NCBI GenBank assembly: GCA_021737185.1
Contig: JAIPEL010000014.1
Coordinates: 1-57,152 of the forward strand
From: Desulfobacterales bacterium
GTDB taxonomy: Bacteria > Desulfobacterota > Desulfobacteria > Desulfobacterales > CAFBRK01
Reading direction: 5' to 3'
Length of the DNA: 57,152 bases
A program made the translations under genes and the position numbers. Positions 50,287 through 57,152 of the stretch are shown here, piece by piece; the first letter of the stretch is position 1; each line of letters begins with the position of its first letter. A model generated the notes under the pieces. The model was not told where the DNA came from and did not search any database. It worked only from the letters and a program-made list of their open reading frames with translations.

Positions 50287-51123
50287 TTACACAGATTCTT
50301 CTCCAAGCTTTTCCACCACCCCTGCCAAGACCTTGCTCAGGTCCTTTGCCGCCGCCGCCGCCACCTCGATGATCTCTTCGACGGAGGCCGGTTCGGGATT
50401 GTCCGGATCGTGGACGTTGGTGATGATCGAAAGCCCCAGCACCCGAATTCCGCCGTGGACCGCGGCAATCACTTCCTGGACGGTGGAAAAACCCACGGCA
50501 TCGGCGCCGGCGGATCGGAGAAACCGGACTTCGGCCGGGGTTTCCAAAGACGGGCCCTTCAGGCCCGCATAGACCCCTTTTTGAAGACGAAGACCGCGCA
50601 GTGCCGCCGCCGCTTCGGCAAGACGGGCCAGAGCCGGATCGTAGGCCGCGCTCATGTCCGGAAACCGGGGGCCCCATTGATCTTCATTGGCGCCCGCCAG
50701 GGGATTTTCTCCGGTCAGGTTGAGGTGGTCGGCCAGGAGCATGATCTGTCCCGGCGTAAATCCCGGGTTGATCCCGCCTGCGGCGTTGGTGACCAGGAGC
50801 GTGCCGACACCGAGCTCCTGAAGCACTCGGACCGGGAAGGTGACCTCCTTGGGGCCGTATCCCTCGTAGAGGTGGATCCGTCCCTGCAAAACCGCCGTCG
50901 GCTTTCCGGCCATCTCCCCGAAAAGAAGCCTTCCGGCATGGCTTTGGACCGTGGATACCGGAAAATGCGGCAGCAGGTCGTATGGAAAGTTCGCTTCCTG
51001 CGCAAGGGCGGCCGCCGCGTCGCCAAGTCCGGTTCCGGTCAAAACGCCGATCTCCGGCGTCTTTTTGATCCGTCGCCGGATGAATGCCGCACACGCTGCG
51101 GCCTTTCGTCTCTGCTCCTGCAC
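50287..51123 (-). CDS. Purine nucleoside phosphorylase (trimeric family, possibly methylthioinosine phosphorylase)
   Basis: 278 aa from GTG 51123 with AAAGGAG 5-6 bases upstream; the 28 residues before it look out of frame. Family motifs: GVLTGTGLGD (phosphate loop), FPVSTVQSHAGRLLFGEM, HLYEGYGPKEV, LVTNAAGGINPGF, AGLKGPSLETPAEVRFLRSAGADAVGFSTVQEV and SIITNVHDPDN. The asparagine in ITN matches enzymes that take 6-oxopurines (inosine or guanosine); classic MTA phosphorylases have aspartate there. Since two deaminases in this cluster would convert MTA to methylthioinosine, this enzyme may act on that. It is the first gene of the minus-strand cluster. Confidence 0.8.
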   Translation of the reverse strand: MQEQRRKAAACAAFIRRRIKKTPEIGVLTGTGLGDAAAALAQEANFPYDLLPHFPVSTVQSHAGRLLFGEMAGKPTAVLQGRIHLYEGYGPKEVTFPVRVLQELGVGTLLVTNAAGGINPGFTPGQIMLLADHLNLTGENPLAGANEDQWGPRFPDMSAAYDPALARLAEAAAALRGLRLQKGVYAGLKGPSLETPAEVRFLRSAGADAVGFSTVQEVIAAVHGGIRVLGLSIITNVHDPDNPEPASVEEIIEVAAAAAKDLSKVLAGVVEKLGEESV

Positions 51124-51345
51124 TGTCACTCCTTTCTTGGCCGTCGGCTCGAAGGGCGCCAACCGGGAAATGCAAAGAAGTCCGGATCTTAGATCAGCCA
51201 GCCTCATCCGTCAAGGCCCGCCCTGGCCCCCTTTTTCGCCCGACCCGGTCGTTGACAACCGCCCGGCTTTATGAAATGTTGCACCGGGTCGTATTTTGCT
51301 GAAAGCACCAACCCGAAGGAGCCCGACAGGAAAGGCGCAAAGACC

Positions 51346-51834
51346 ATGGACAATCATCCCCACCACCCGGACATCAGCAGTGACATGTGGCAACAGATCG
51401 ACCGCGTCATCGCAGCCCACCGGGACGCGCCGGGGGCGCTGATCGCGGTTCTGCGGGAATGCCAGAACGTGGTCGGCTACCTGCCGATCGAGTTGATGGA
51501 CTACATCAGCGAAGGGCTGAACATTCCGCGCAGCGACGTCTTCGGGGTGGCCTCGTTTTACGCTCTTTTTTCCATGACGCCCAGGGGGCGCCACATGGTA
51601 AAGATCTGCATGGGAACCGCATGCTATGTAAAAAGGATCAAAGAGGTGCTCAACCGGATTCGAAACAACTACGATCTGGAAGAAGGCGGCACGACCGAAG
51701 ACCGGCGGTTTTCCCTGGAAGCGGTCCGCTGTCTTGGCGCCTGCGGCCTGGCCCCGGTGATGGTGGTCGACGCCGACACCCATGGCGACGTTTCATCGGA
51801 CAAGGTCATCGATATTCTCGAACGATACGAATAG
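51346..51834 (+). CDS. nuoE: NuoE-like [2Fe-2S] subunit of NADH-linked electron-transfer complex
   Basis: 162 aa thioredoxin-like ferredoxin. [2Fe-2S] cysteines: ICMGTACYVK and RCLGACGLAP. N-terminal LIAVLRECQNVVGYLP is the NuoE signature. The ATG 51346 was chosen over the longer frame. First gene of a plus-strand operon; the next starts 19 bases on. It is also found as HydC in bifurcating hydrogenases, so whether it belongs to complex I, a hydrogenase or another bifurcating enzyme depends on the missing catalytic subunit. A TTGACA lies at 51252-51257. Confidence 0.9.
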   Translation: MDNHPHHPDISSDMWQQIDRVIAAHRDAPGALIAVLRECQNVVGYLPIELMDYISEGLNIPRSDVFGVASFYALFSMTPRGRHMVKICMGTACYVKRIKEVLNRIRNNYDLEEGGTTEDRRFSLEAVRCLGACGLAPVMVVDADTHGDVSSDKVIDILERYE

Positions 51835-51853
51835 GGAAAAGAGACAGACGACC

Positions 51854-52207
51854 ATGAAAATTTCTGAAATTCGGGACGCGCTCAAGGCTGAGGTTCTTGT
51901 AGGAGAGGAGCACCTCGACGAGGATGTCGCCGGCGGCGGCGGCGCGGATCTGATGGAGGACATCCTGGCCACAGTGGCCAAAGGAGCGGTGCTGCTGACC
52001 GGGTTGACCACAGACGACGTTGTCAGAACGGCAAAGGTGGCCGGCGTCGCCTGCGTGGTCTTTGTCCGGGGCAAGCGCCCCGACGAAAGCGCCGTGGAGT
52101 TGGCCCGCTCTTTCGACCTTCCGATCCTTCTGACCGAAGACAGCCTGTTTGTGGCCTGCGGAAGGCTTTACATGAATGGACTCAGAGGACTCGACGGTTC
52201 CTGGTGA
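51854..52207 (+). CDS. DRTGG-domain protein
   Basis: 117 aa. The sequence MKISEIRDALKAEVLVGEEHL and KGAVLLTGLTTDDVVRTAKVAGVACVVFVRGKRPDESAVELARSFDLPILLT fit a single DRTGG (CBS-like regulatory) domain. Between NuoE- and NuoF-like genes such proteins are known from bifurcating hydrogenase clusters, likely sensing nucleotides or assembling the complex. Its precise role is unknown. Confidence 0.78.
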   Translation: MKISEIRDALKAEVLVGEEHLDEDVAGGGGADLMEDILATVAKGAVLLTGLTTDDVVRTAKVAGVACVVFVRGKRPDESAVELARSFDLPILLTEDSLFVACGRLYMNGLRGLDGSW

Positions 52208-52225
52208 TCGATAAGGAGAGGCGCG

Positions 52226-54073
52226 ATGGCGAAAATTGCGGCAGCGGACCTGGAACGAATCCGGGATGCCAAAGCACAGGAAGCTTCTTTTCAGGACAGG
52301 ATTTACTGCATGATCTGCGGCGGCACCGGCTGCCATGCCACCGGAAGCATCGGCGTCAAGGAGGCGCTGGAAAAAGAAATCGTCGAAAAGCAGCTCTCCG
52401 AAAAGGTCAAGATCGTGGAAACCGGCTGCAACGGCTTCTGTGCGATGGGCCCAATTCTGGTCGTTCAGCCCGAAGGGATTTTCTACCAGAAGCTTTCGGT
52501 CGAGGACATTCCCGAGCTGGTTGAATCCCATCTGATCGGCCGCAAGCCGGTGGAACGGCTTTTGTACAAGGACCCGGTCAGCAAAAAGCGCATCGAAAAG
52601 CAGGACGACATTCCGTTTTTCGCCCACCAGAAACCGATCGCCCTCCGAAACAAAGGCCTGATCGATCCGGAGCAGATCGACGACTACATCGCAAAAGACG
52701 GCTATTTCGGCGCGGCCAAGGCCCTTTTCGAGCTGACTCCCCAGCAGATCGTCGAGGAGGTCAAGACATCGGGCATGCGCGGCCGGGGCGGCGCCGGCTT
52801 TCCCACCGGGCTCAAGTGGCAGTTTTGCCAGGCCAGCCCCGGAGAAATCAAATACGTTTTGTGCAACGCGGATGAAGGAGACCCGGGCGCGTTCATGGAC
52901 CGGAGCATCCTGGAGGCCGATCCCCATGCGGTCATGGAAGGGATGATCATCGCCGCCCGGGCGATAGACGCCCATCAGGGATACATTTACGCCCGCACCG
53001 AATATCCCCTGGCCATCCGCCGCCTGGGCATCGCCATCGAACAGGCCAAGGAGTACGGGCTGCTCGGCACCGATATCCTGGGATCGGGATTCGATTTCGA
53101 CATCGAAATCTACCAGGGCGCAGGGGCCTTCGTCTGCGGAGAGGAAACCGCGTTGATGCGGTCCATCGAAGGCAAGCGGGGCATGCCGCGGCCCCGGCCG
53201 CCGTTTCCGGCCCACAAGGGTCTGTGGGAAAAGCCAAGCGTTCTCAACAACGTGGAAACCCTGGCCAACATCGGGCAGATCATCCGCAAGGGGGGAAAGT
53301 GGTACGCCGGCATGGGCACCGAGACCAGCAAGGGGACCAAGGTGTTCGCGCTTTCCGGCGACGTCAACAACATCGGCCTGGTGGAAGTGCCCATGGGCAC
53401 CTCCCTGCGCAAGCTCATTTTCGACATCGGCGGGGGGATTCCCAAGAAAAAGAAATTCAAGGCGGTCCAGCTCGGCGGACCATCGGGCGGATGCGTCCCC
53501 GAGGAGCATCTTGACACGCCGGTCGACTACGAGGCGATCGCCAAGGTCGGCGCCATCATGGGCTCGGGCGGTGTCATCATCATGGACGAAGACACCTGCA
53601 TGGTGGACATGGCCCGCTTCTTCATGGATTTCATCCAGGATGAATCCTGCGGCAAATGCACCCCCTGCCGGGAGGGCACCCGCCGGCTCCTGCAGATCCT
53701 GGAGAAGATCAGCGAAGGACGGGGAGAACCCGGCGACATCGAAACCATGGAAGCGCTCTCGGAGGTCATCAAGGAAAGCGCCCTGTGCGGCCTGGGCCAG
53801 ACCGGCCCCAACCCGGTGCTCTCGACCCTGCGTTATTTCCGCGACGAATACGAGGCGCACATCTATGAGAAGCGCTGCCCGGCCAAGCGCTGTGTGGCCC
53901 TTCTGGAGTTTCGGATCGATCCGGACATCTGCACTTCATGCGGGGCCTGTTTCCGGGCCTGCCCGGCCGAAGCCATCGCATGGAAGAAAAAGGAGCCCGC
54001 CCGGATCGACAAGGAAAAGTGCATCAAGTGCCTGACCTGTTTTGAAAAGTGCAAGTTCGGAGCGATTTTCTGA
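52226..54073 (+). CDS. nuoF: NuoF/HydB-like NADH-binding flavoprotein with extra ferredoxin domains
   Basis: 615 aa, longer than plain NuoF. Residues 1-~120 are a thioredoxin-like [2Fe-2S] domain (YCMICGGTGCHATG; TGCNGFCAMGP). The core has the FMN/NADH site GRGGAGFPTGLKW, NADEGDPGAFMDR, VCGEETALM and the [4Fe-4S] N3 motif ESCGKCTPCREGTRR. The C-terminus has two [4Fe-4S] motifs, CTSCGACFRACP and CIKCLTCFEKCK. It accepts or delivers electrons from NAD(H). AAGGAG precedes the ATG. This is the HydB arrangement in bifurcating complexes. Confidence 0.92.
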   Translation: MAKIAAADLERIRDAKAQEASFQDRIYCMICGGTGCHATGSIGVKEALEKEIVEKQLSEKVKIVETGCNGFCAMGPILVVQPEGIFYQKLSVEDIPELVESHLIGRKPVERLLYKDPVSKKRIEKQDDIPFFAHQKPIALRNKGLIDPEQIDDYIAKDGYFGAAKALFELTPQQIVEEVKTSGMRGRGGAGFPTGLKWQFCQASPGEIKYVLCNADEGDPGAFMDRSILEADPHAVMEGMIIAARAIDAHQGYIYARTEYPLAIRRLGIAIEQAKEYGLLGTDILGSGFDFDIEIYQGAGAFVCGEETALMRSIEGKRGMPRPRPPFPAHKGLWEKPSVLNNVETLANIGQIIRKGGKWYAGMGTETSKGTKVFALSGDVNNIGLVEVPMGTSLRKLIFDIGGGIPKKKKFKAVQLGGPSGGCVPEEHLDTPVDYEAIAKVGAIMGSGGVIIMDEDTCMVDMARFFMDFIQDESCGKCTPCREGTRRLLQILEKISEGRGEPGDIETMEALSEVIKESALCGLGQTGPNPVLSTLRYFRDEYEAHIYEKRCPAKRCVALLEFRIDPDICTSCGACFRACPAEAIAWKKKEPARIDKEKCIKCLTCFEKCKFGAIF

Positions 54074-54124
54074 GCACCCGGCGGGCATGGAGGAACACCC
54101 GGCACTCATGGGCAAGTGAACAGC

Positions 54125-54300
54125 GAAAATTTTCTGAGAGAAAAATTCGAAGTCCGAAGCACGAAATTCGAAGCGACTGCCGCACCGGGCCAGCCGTCCG
54201 TGCCATTTCAACGTTGAACTTTTCCGTTGTTTTTGTCATTCGATCATTCGAATTTCGAATTTGTTTCGAGGTTGGCGATTCGAATTTCGTGCGTTGCAAC
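54125..54300. repeat. Inverted array of TTCGAATTTCG units, copy 3
   Basis: 54145-54175 (AAATTCGAAGTCCGAAGCACGAAATTCG) and 54235-54297 (CATTCGATCATTCGAATTTCG...GATTCGAATTTCGTGCG) are complementary. It fills most of the 312-bp gap before the RnfB fusion; no gene in it. Confidence 0.75.
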
Positions 54301-54385
54301 CGTTTTCGCCGGAATACCGATTTTTTTCCAGCGCCTCCACCACAGATGGAGGCGATAAATCGCAAATAGGGTCAGGAGACAAAAT

Positions 54386-56491
54386 ATGGTCGAAGCCGTC
54401 GTGATCATGGGAGGGCTGGGCCTGCTCGTGGGGGCAGGACTGGCCGTGGCCGCAAAAGTCTTCTATGTGTATGTGGATCCGCTGATCCTTCAGATCGACG
54501 ATGTTCTTCCCGGCGCCAACTGCGGCGGCTGCGGCTACCCGGGCTGCAGCGCCAACGCCGAGGCGATCGTGGCCGGCAAATCCGGCCCCAACTCCTGCGT
54601 CGCCGCCGGGTCTGAAGTGGCCGAAGCCATCGCCGCCATCCTGGGCGTCTCGGTGGAAGCCAAGGAGCCCGACATCGCCCGGCCGGGCTGCTATTACGGC
54701 GTCCAGGATGCGGACCTCAAATATGCCTATGACGGCCTGACCGACTGCAGGGCCGCCGCCCTTCTTCACGGCGGGATGAAAGTCTGCACCATCGGCTGCC
54801 TCGGGCTGGGCACCTGCGCGCGGGCCTGTCCCTTTGACGCCATTTCCATGGGGCCCGACAACCTGCCGGTGGTCGATGCGGTAAAATGCACCGGCTGCGG
54901 CACCTGCGAACGGGTGTGCCCCAAACACATCATCACCCTTTCTTCGGTGACCCGCCGGATACTCAGGGAGTACACCACCGACGAATGCACCACCCCCTGC
55001 CAGCGGGCCTGCCCCGCCGGCATCGACATCCGGGAATACATCCGCCTCATCGGCCGGGGCGAAGAAATCCGCGCTCTTCTGGTGATCAAGGAGCGAAATC
55101 CGTTTCCGGCGGTCATCGGACGGATTTGCCCGCGCCCCTGCGAGAATGAGTGCCGCCGCCAGCTCGCCGACGAGCCGGTGGCGATCAACTTTCTCAAGCG
55201 CTACGCTGCAGACACCGAACGCGAAAGAGGCAAACGGGTCATTCCCTATAAGGCGCCGGCCACCGGCAGGAAAATCGCCGTGGTCGGCGGCGGCGTCGAG
55301 GGGCTTTCCACCGCCTTTTTTGCCGCCCGGCTCGGCCACGAGACAACCGTCTACGAGGCCACCGACCGGCTGGGGGGCCTGCTCAGAAGCGCCGTCGCCG
55401 CAGAGCGGCTTCCCGCCGACACGTTGGATTGGGACATCGACGGGATCCTGGCCATGGGCGTGAAGACTGACACCGGCAAAGCCTTGGGACGGGACATGAC
55501 TGTCAGCGATCTGCTGGCCCAGGGAGCCGATGCGGTTTTCCTGGCCGGCGGCGGATGGGACAGCCGGCTGGCCAGGGGAGGACGGCAGGAACAGCCCGTA
55601 CCCGGGGTCGGCCTATTGATCGACTTCATGAAGGCGGTCGAAAAACAGGAAAACGGACCGGCGGTCGGGGCCGCCGCGGTCATCGCCGGCGGCGGCAAGC
55701 TGGCTGTGGAGGCCGCTCGAAAATGCCGCCGACTGGGAGCGGCGAAAGTGATCGTTGCCCTGCGCGAATTCGATGCCGACGTCGGCATAGAAGAGATCGA
55801 CCCCCGGCCCCTGGTCCAGGAAGGGATCGAAGTCCGGTACAGCACCGGCATCGGCCGGCTGACGGGCCGCGACGGCAGCCTCCAGGAATTGGAACTCGTC
55901 GACCTGGAGTCCAACGCCCGGCAGCGCGTTGCCGCAGAAACGCTCCTGCTGGCCGCCGGCCGGTTCCCGGAGCTGATTTTCATGCGCACCGAAGCAATCG
56001 ACGCCGTCGAAGGCGCAGCCCCGGAAGAAGCGACTCCTCCGGAAGCGGAGAAGGTCGAAGCCGAGGGCGGACCGGTCTCCTGGACCGCCCTGGCGCCCTA
56101 CAAAAAACCGGCGGACAAAGACGAGCAGGGGCTGTTTGCCCCCGGCGACGTCATGACCGACTACAGCGCGGCCATCCGCGCCATTGCCGCCGGAAGACGC
56201 GGCGCGGCCTCCGTCCATCAGCTGCTTTACGGCATTGCGCTTTCCTACCCGGAGCGGGTTCTCACCGAAGAGAGCCACATTCAAACCGTCGACCAGGTCG
56301 AGCGGGTCGGTCCCGCACCCCGGAAGATCATGCCGACCTGCAGTCCGCGGGAAGCCGGCTGCCGGGAGATCGAAAAGGGATTCACCCCGCAGATGGCCCG
56401 GGCAGAGGCCGACCGCTGCCTCCAGTGCGGCCTGATCTGCTACGAACGCACCGAACAAAAATCGCCGGAAAAAGAAAAGGAGGTCGCCTGA
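54386..56491 (+). CDS. RnfB-like ferredoxin protein fused to a GltD-type flavin oxidoreductase
   Basis: 701 aa. N-terminal membrane anchor (EAVVIMGGLGLLVGAGLAVAAK), then the RnfB four-Fe-S motif DVLPGANCGGCGYPGCSANAEAI and two ferredoxin-type clusters (CLGLGTCARACP; CTGCGTCERVCP). From about residue 200 it becomes GltD/DPD-like: CTTPCQRACPAGIDIREYIRLI, ICPRPCENECRR, then FAD fingerprint VVGGGVEGLSTAFFAARLGH and a second GGGKLAVEAARK NAD(P) fingerprint, and a last cysteine pair in RCLQCGLICYE. So an Rnf membrane ferredoxin is joined to a pyridine-nucleotide module. It is in an operon with NuoE-DRTGG-NuoF and RseC, but no other rnf gene is inside the window. Confidence 0.85.
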   Translation: MVEAVVIMGGLGLLVGAGLAVAAKVFYVYVDPLILQIDDVLPGANCGGCGYPGCSANAEAIVAGKSGPNSCVAAGSEVAEAIAAILGVSVEAKEPDIARPGCYYGVQDADLKYAYDGLTDCRAAALLHGGMKVCTIGCLGLGTCARACPFDAISMGPDNLPVVDAVKCTGCGTCERVCPKHIITLSSVTRRILREYTTDECTTPCQRACPAGIDIREYIRLIGRGEEIRALLVIKERNPFPAVIGRICPRPCENECRRQLADEPVAINFLKRYAADTERERGKRVIPYKAPATGRKIAVVGGGVEGLSTAFFAARLGHETTVYEATDRLGGLLRSAVAAERLPADTLDWDIDGILAMGVKTDTGKALGRDMTVSDLLAQGADAVFLAGGGWDSRLARGGRQEQPVPGVGLLIDFMKAVEKQENGPAVGAAAVIAGGGKLAVEAARKCRRLGAAKVIVALREFDADVGIEEIDPRPLVQEGIEVRYSTGIGRLTGRDGSLQELELVDLESNARQRVAAETLLLAAGRFPELIFMRTEAIDAVEGAAPEEATPPEAEKVEAEGGPVSWTALAPYKKPADKDEQGLFAPGDVMTDYSAAIRAIAAGRRGAASVHQLLYGIALSYPERVLTEESHIQTVDQVERVGPAPRKIMPTCSPREAGCREIEKGFTPQMARAEADRCLQCGLICYERTEQKSPEKEKEVA

Positions 56492-56495
56492 TCCA

Positions 56496-56933
56496 TTGGC
56501 CACCGAACGAGGCATCGTCACCCGGGTGACACCGACGGCAGCGTGGGTAAAAACGGTTCGTTCCGAGGCCTGCGCCCACTGCGAGGCAAGGGGACAGTGC
56601 AACGTGGTCGGAAACGGCGAAGAGGTGGAGGTCGAGACCCTCAACCCGGCGGGCGCCGGCATCGGGGACCGCGTGGTGATCACCTTCGAGACCGGCTCTT
56701 TTCTGAAGGCCAACTTTCTTCTCTACGTGCTTCCCATCCTGATGATGATCGCAGGCGCCCTGGCCGGCCAGAGGTTTGCCCCGGCGGCGGGGATCGACGA
56801 ATCGGCGGCCGCGGTCATCGGCAGTTTGCTGCTCTTTTTGCCCACCATGGTGTTTGTCCGCTACCGGGCCAACCGCCTCGCCCGAAACGATGCCTACCGC
56901 CCCAAGATCACCCGCGTCCTGAGAAGACAATAG
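56496..56933 (+). CDS. rseC: RseC/MucC-type SoxR-reducing system protein
   Basis: 145 aa from a TTG start (AAAAGGAGG is 13 bases upstream). N-terminal cysteine motif EACAHCEARGQC, then two membrane helices (FLLYVLPILMMIAGALAGQ and AAAVIGSLLLFLPTMVFVRY). In other bacteria RseC accompanies Rnf/Rsx complexes. Only 4 bp separate it from the RnfB fusion. Bases 56934-57152 hold no gene. Confidence 0.85.
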   Translation: MATERGIVTRVTPTAAWVKTVRSEACAHCEARGQCNVVGNGEEVEVETLNPAGAGIGDRVVITFETGSFLKANFLLYVLPILMMIAGALAGQRFAPAAGIDESAAAVIGSLLLFLPTMVFVRYRANRLARNDAYRPKITRVLRRQ

Positions 56934-56958
56934 AAGCCATCTCAAAAATCCCCCTTAT

Positions 56959-56989
56959 GTGAAACTAGGCCAAAATGGCATAGTTTCAC
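56959..56989. other. Hairpin after rseC
   Basis: GTGAAACTA...GCCA-AAA-TGGC...TAGTTTCAC forms a 9+4-bp stem. No T-run follows. It shares GTGAAACT with other repeat copies at 31760 and 38990. Confidence 0.45.
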
Positions 56990-57033
56990 CCTTGATCAAA
57001 CTGGTCGGTGCAGCCGGCCAGAGGCGGCGCTCG

Positions 57034-57152
57034 TATGAAACTTCATGCTCCCGGGTCCGTCATTCCGGGCTTGACAAGCCTGCCCCGGACTCCGATCCGG
57101 GGGAATCCATTCTTTTTTACTGGATCCCGGGTCTCCGCTTCGCTTCGCCCGG
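57034..57152. repeat. CGTCATTCCGGGC... palindromic repeat, copy 2 (cut by window end)
   Basis: It matches copy 1 from CGTCATTCCGGGCTTGACAAG to CTCCGCTTCGCTTCG, and both copies share the preceding TATGAAACTTCAT (31760; 57034). The right end lies beyond the window. Confidence 0.75.

Overview
The window looks like part of the chromosome of a GC-rich, anaerobic, fatty-acid-oxidising member of the Desulfobacterota (a Desulfosarcina/Desulfococcus-type sulfate reducer is the best guess). The basis is gene content, not a marker gene. It includes beta-oxidation genes, ETF with a membrane FeS oxidoreductase, a siroheme decarboxylase subunit of the alternative heme pathway, a tungsten-type aldehyde:ferredoxin oxidoreductase, NADH-linked flavin/FeS modules and an RnfB-like protein. 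No rRNA, tRNA, CRISPR array or prophage was found.

Layout. 1-9.1 kb: end of a carboxyltransferase gene, then etfA, etfB and a FadF-like membrane FeS oxidoreductase (minus strand), an acyl-CoA ligase (plus), an acyl-CoA dehydrogenase and a TetR regulator (minus). 9.4-21 kb: housekeeping and stress genes, including an MBL hydrolase, queF with a lipoprotein, a response regulator-cyclase, universal stress proteins flanking two divergent sigma-54 promoters, a tRNA-dihydrouridine synthase, a DUF1848 protein, and an MBL/DHH pair. 21.3-25 kb: a fadN-fadA operon. 25.5-30.4 kb: an AT-rich acquired island with a giant cyclase/AAA/TPR regulator, a REP-associated transposase with its REPs, a vapC remnant and a MazEF-like toxin-antitoxin pair. 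30.5-44 kb: mixed single genes (DUF2784, two unknowns, AOR, exonuclease III, a J-domain protein, serC, hisD, a YihY-cNMP fusion, a B12-type radical SAM protein, ahbB). 44.4-51.1 kb: a minus-strand purine/methylthioadenosine salvage cluster (PNP, two tandem MTA/SAH deaminases, adenine deaminase, MtnA). 51.3-57 kb: a plus-strand electron-transfer cluster (NuoE, DRTGG protein, NuoF with extra ferredoxin domains, an RnfB-GltD fusion, RseC).

How parts work together. Three perfect TGAATGA-N4-TCATTCA palindromes sit on the promoters of the FeS-oxidoreductase/ETF operon, the TetR gene and the fadN-fadA operon. They closely resemble the Bacillus FadR box, and the gene set matches the Bacillus FadR regulon. 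Acyl-CoA dehydrogenase electrons would pass through ETF to the membrane FeS oxidoreductase and then to menaquinone. The 44-51 kb cluster can be read as MTA to methylthioinosine (deaminase), then methylthioribose-1-P plus hypoxanthine (6-oxopurine-type PNP), then methylthioribulose-1-P (MtnA).

The intergenic DNA is unusually rich in repeats. At least seven families of inverted-array or MITE-like elements sit close to gene ends, several of them supplying stop codons or hairpins.
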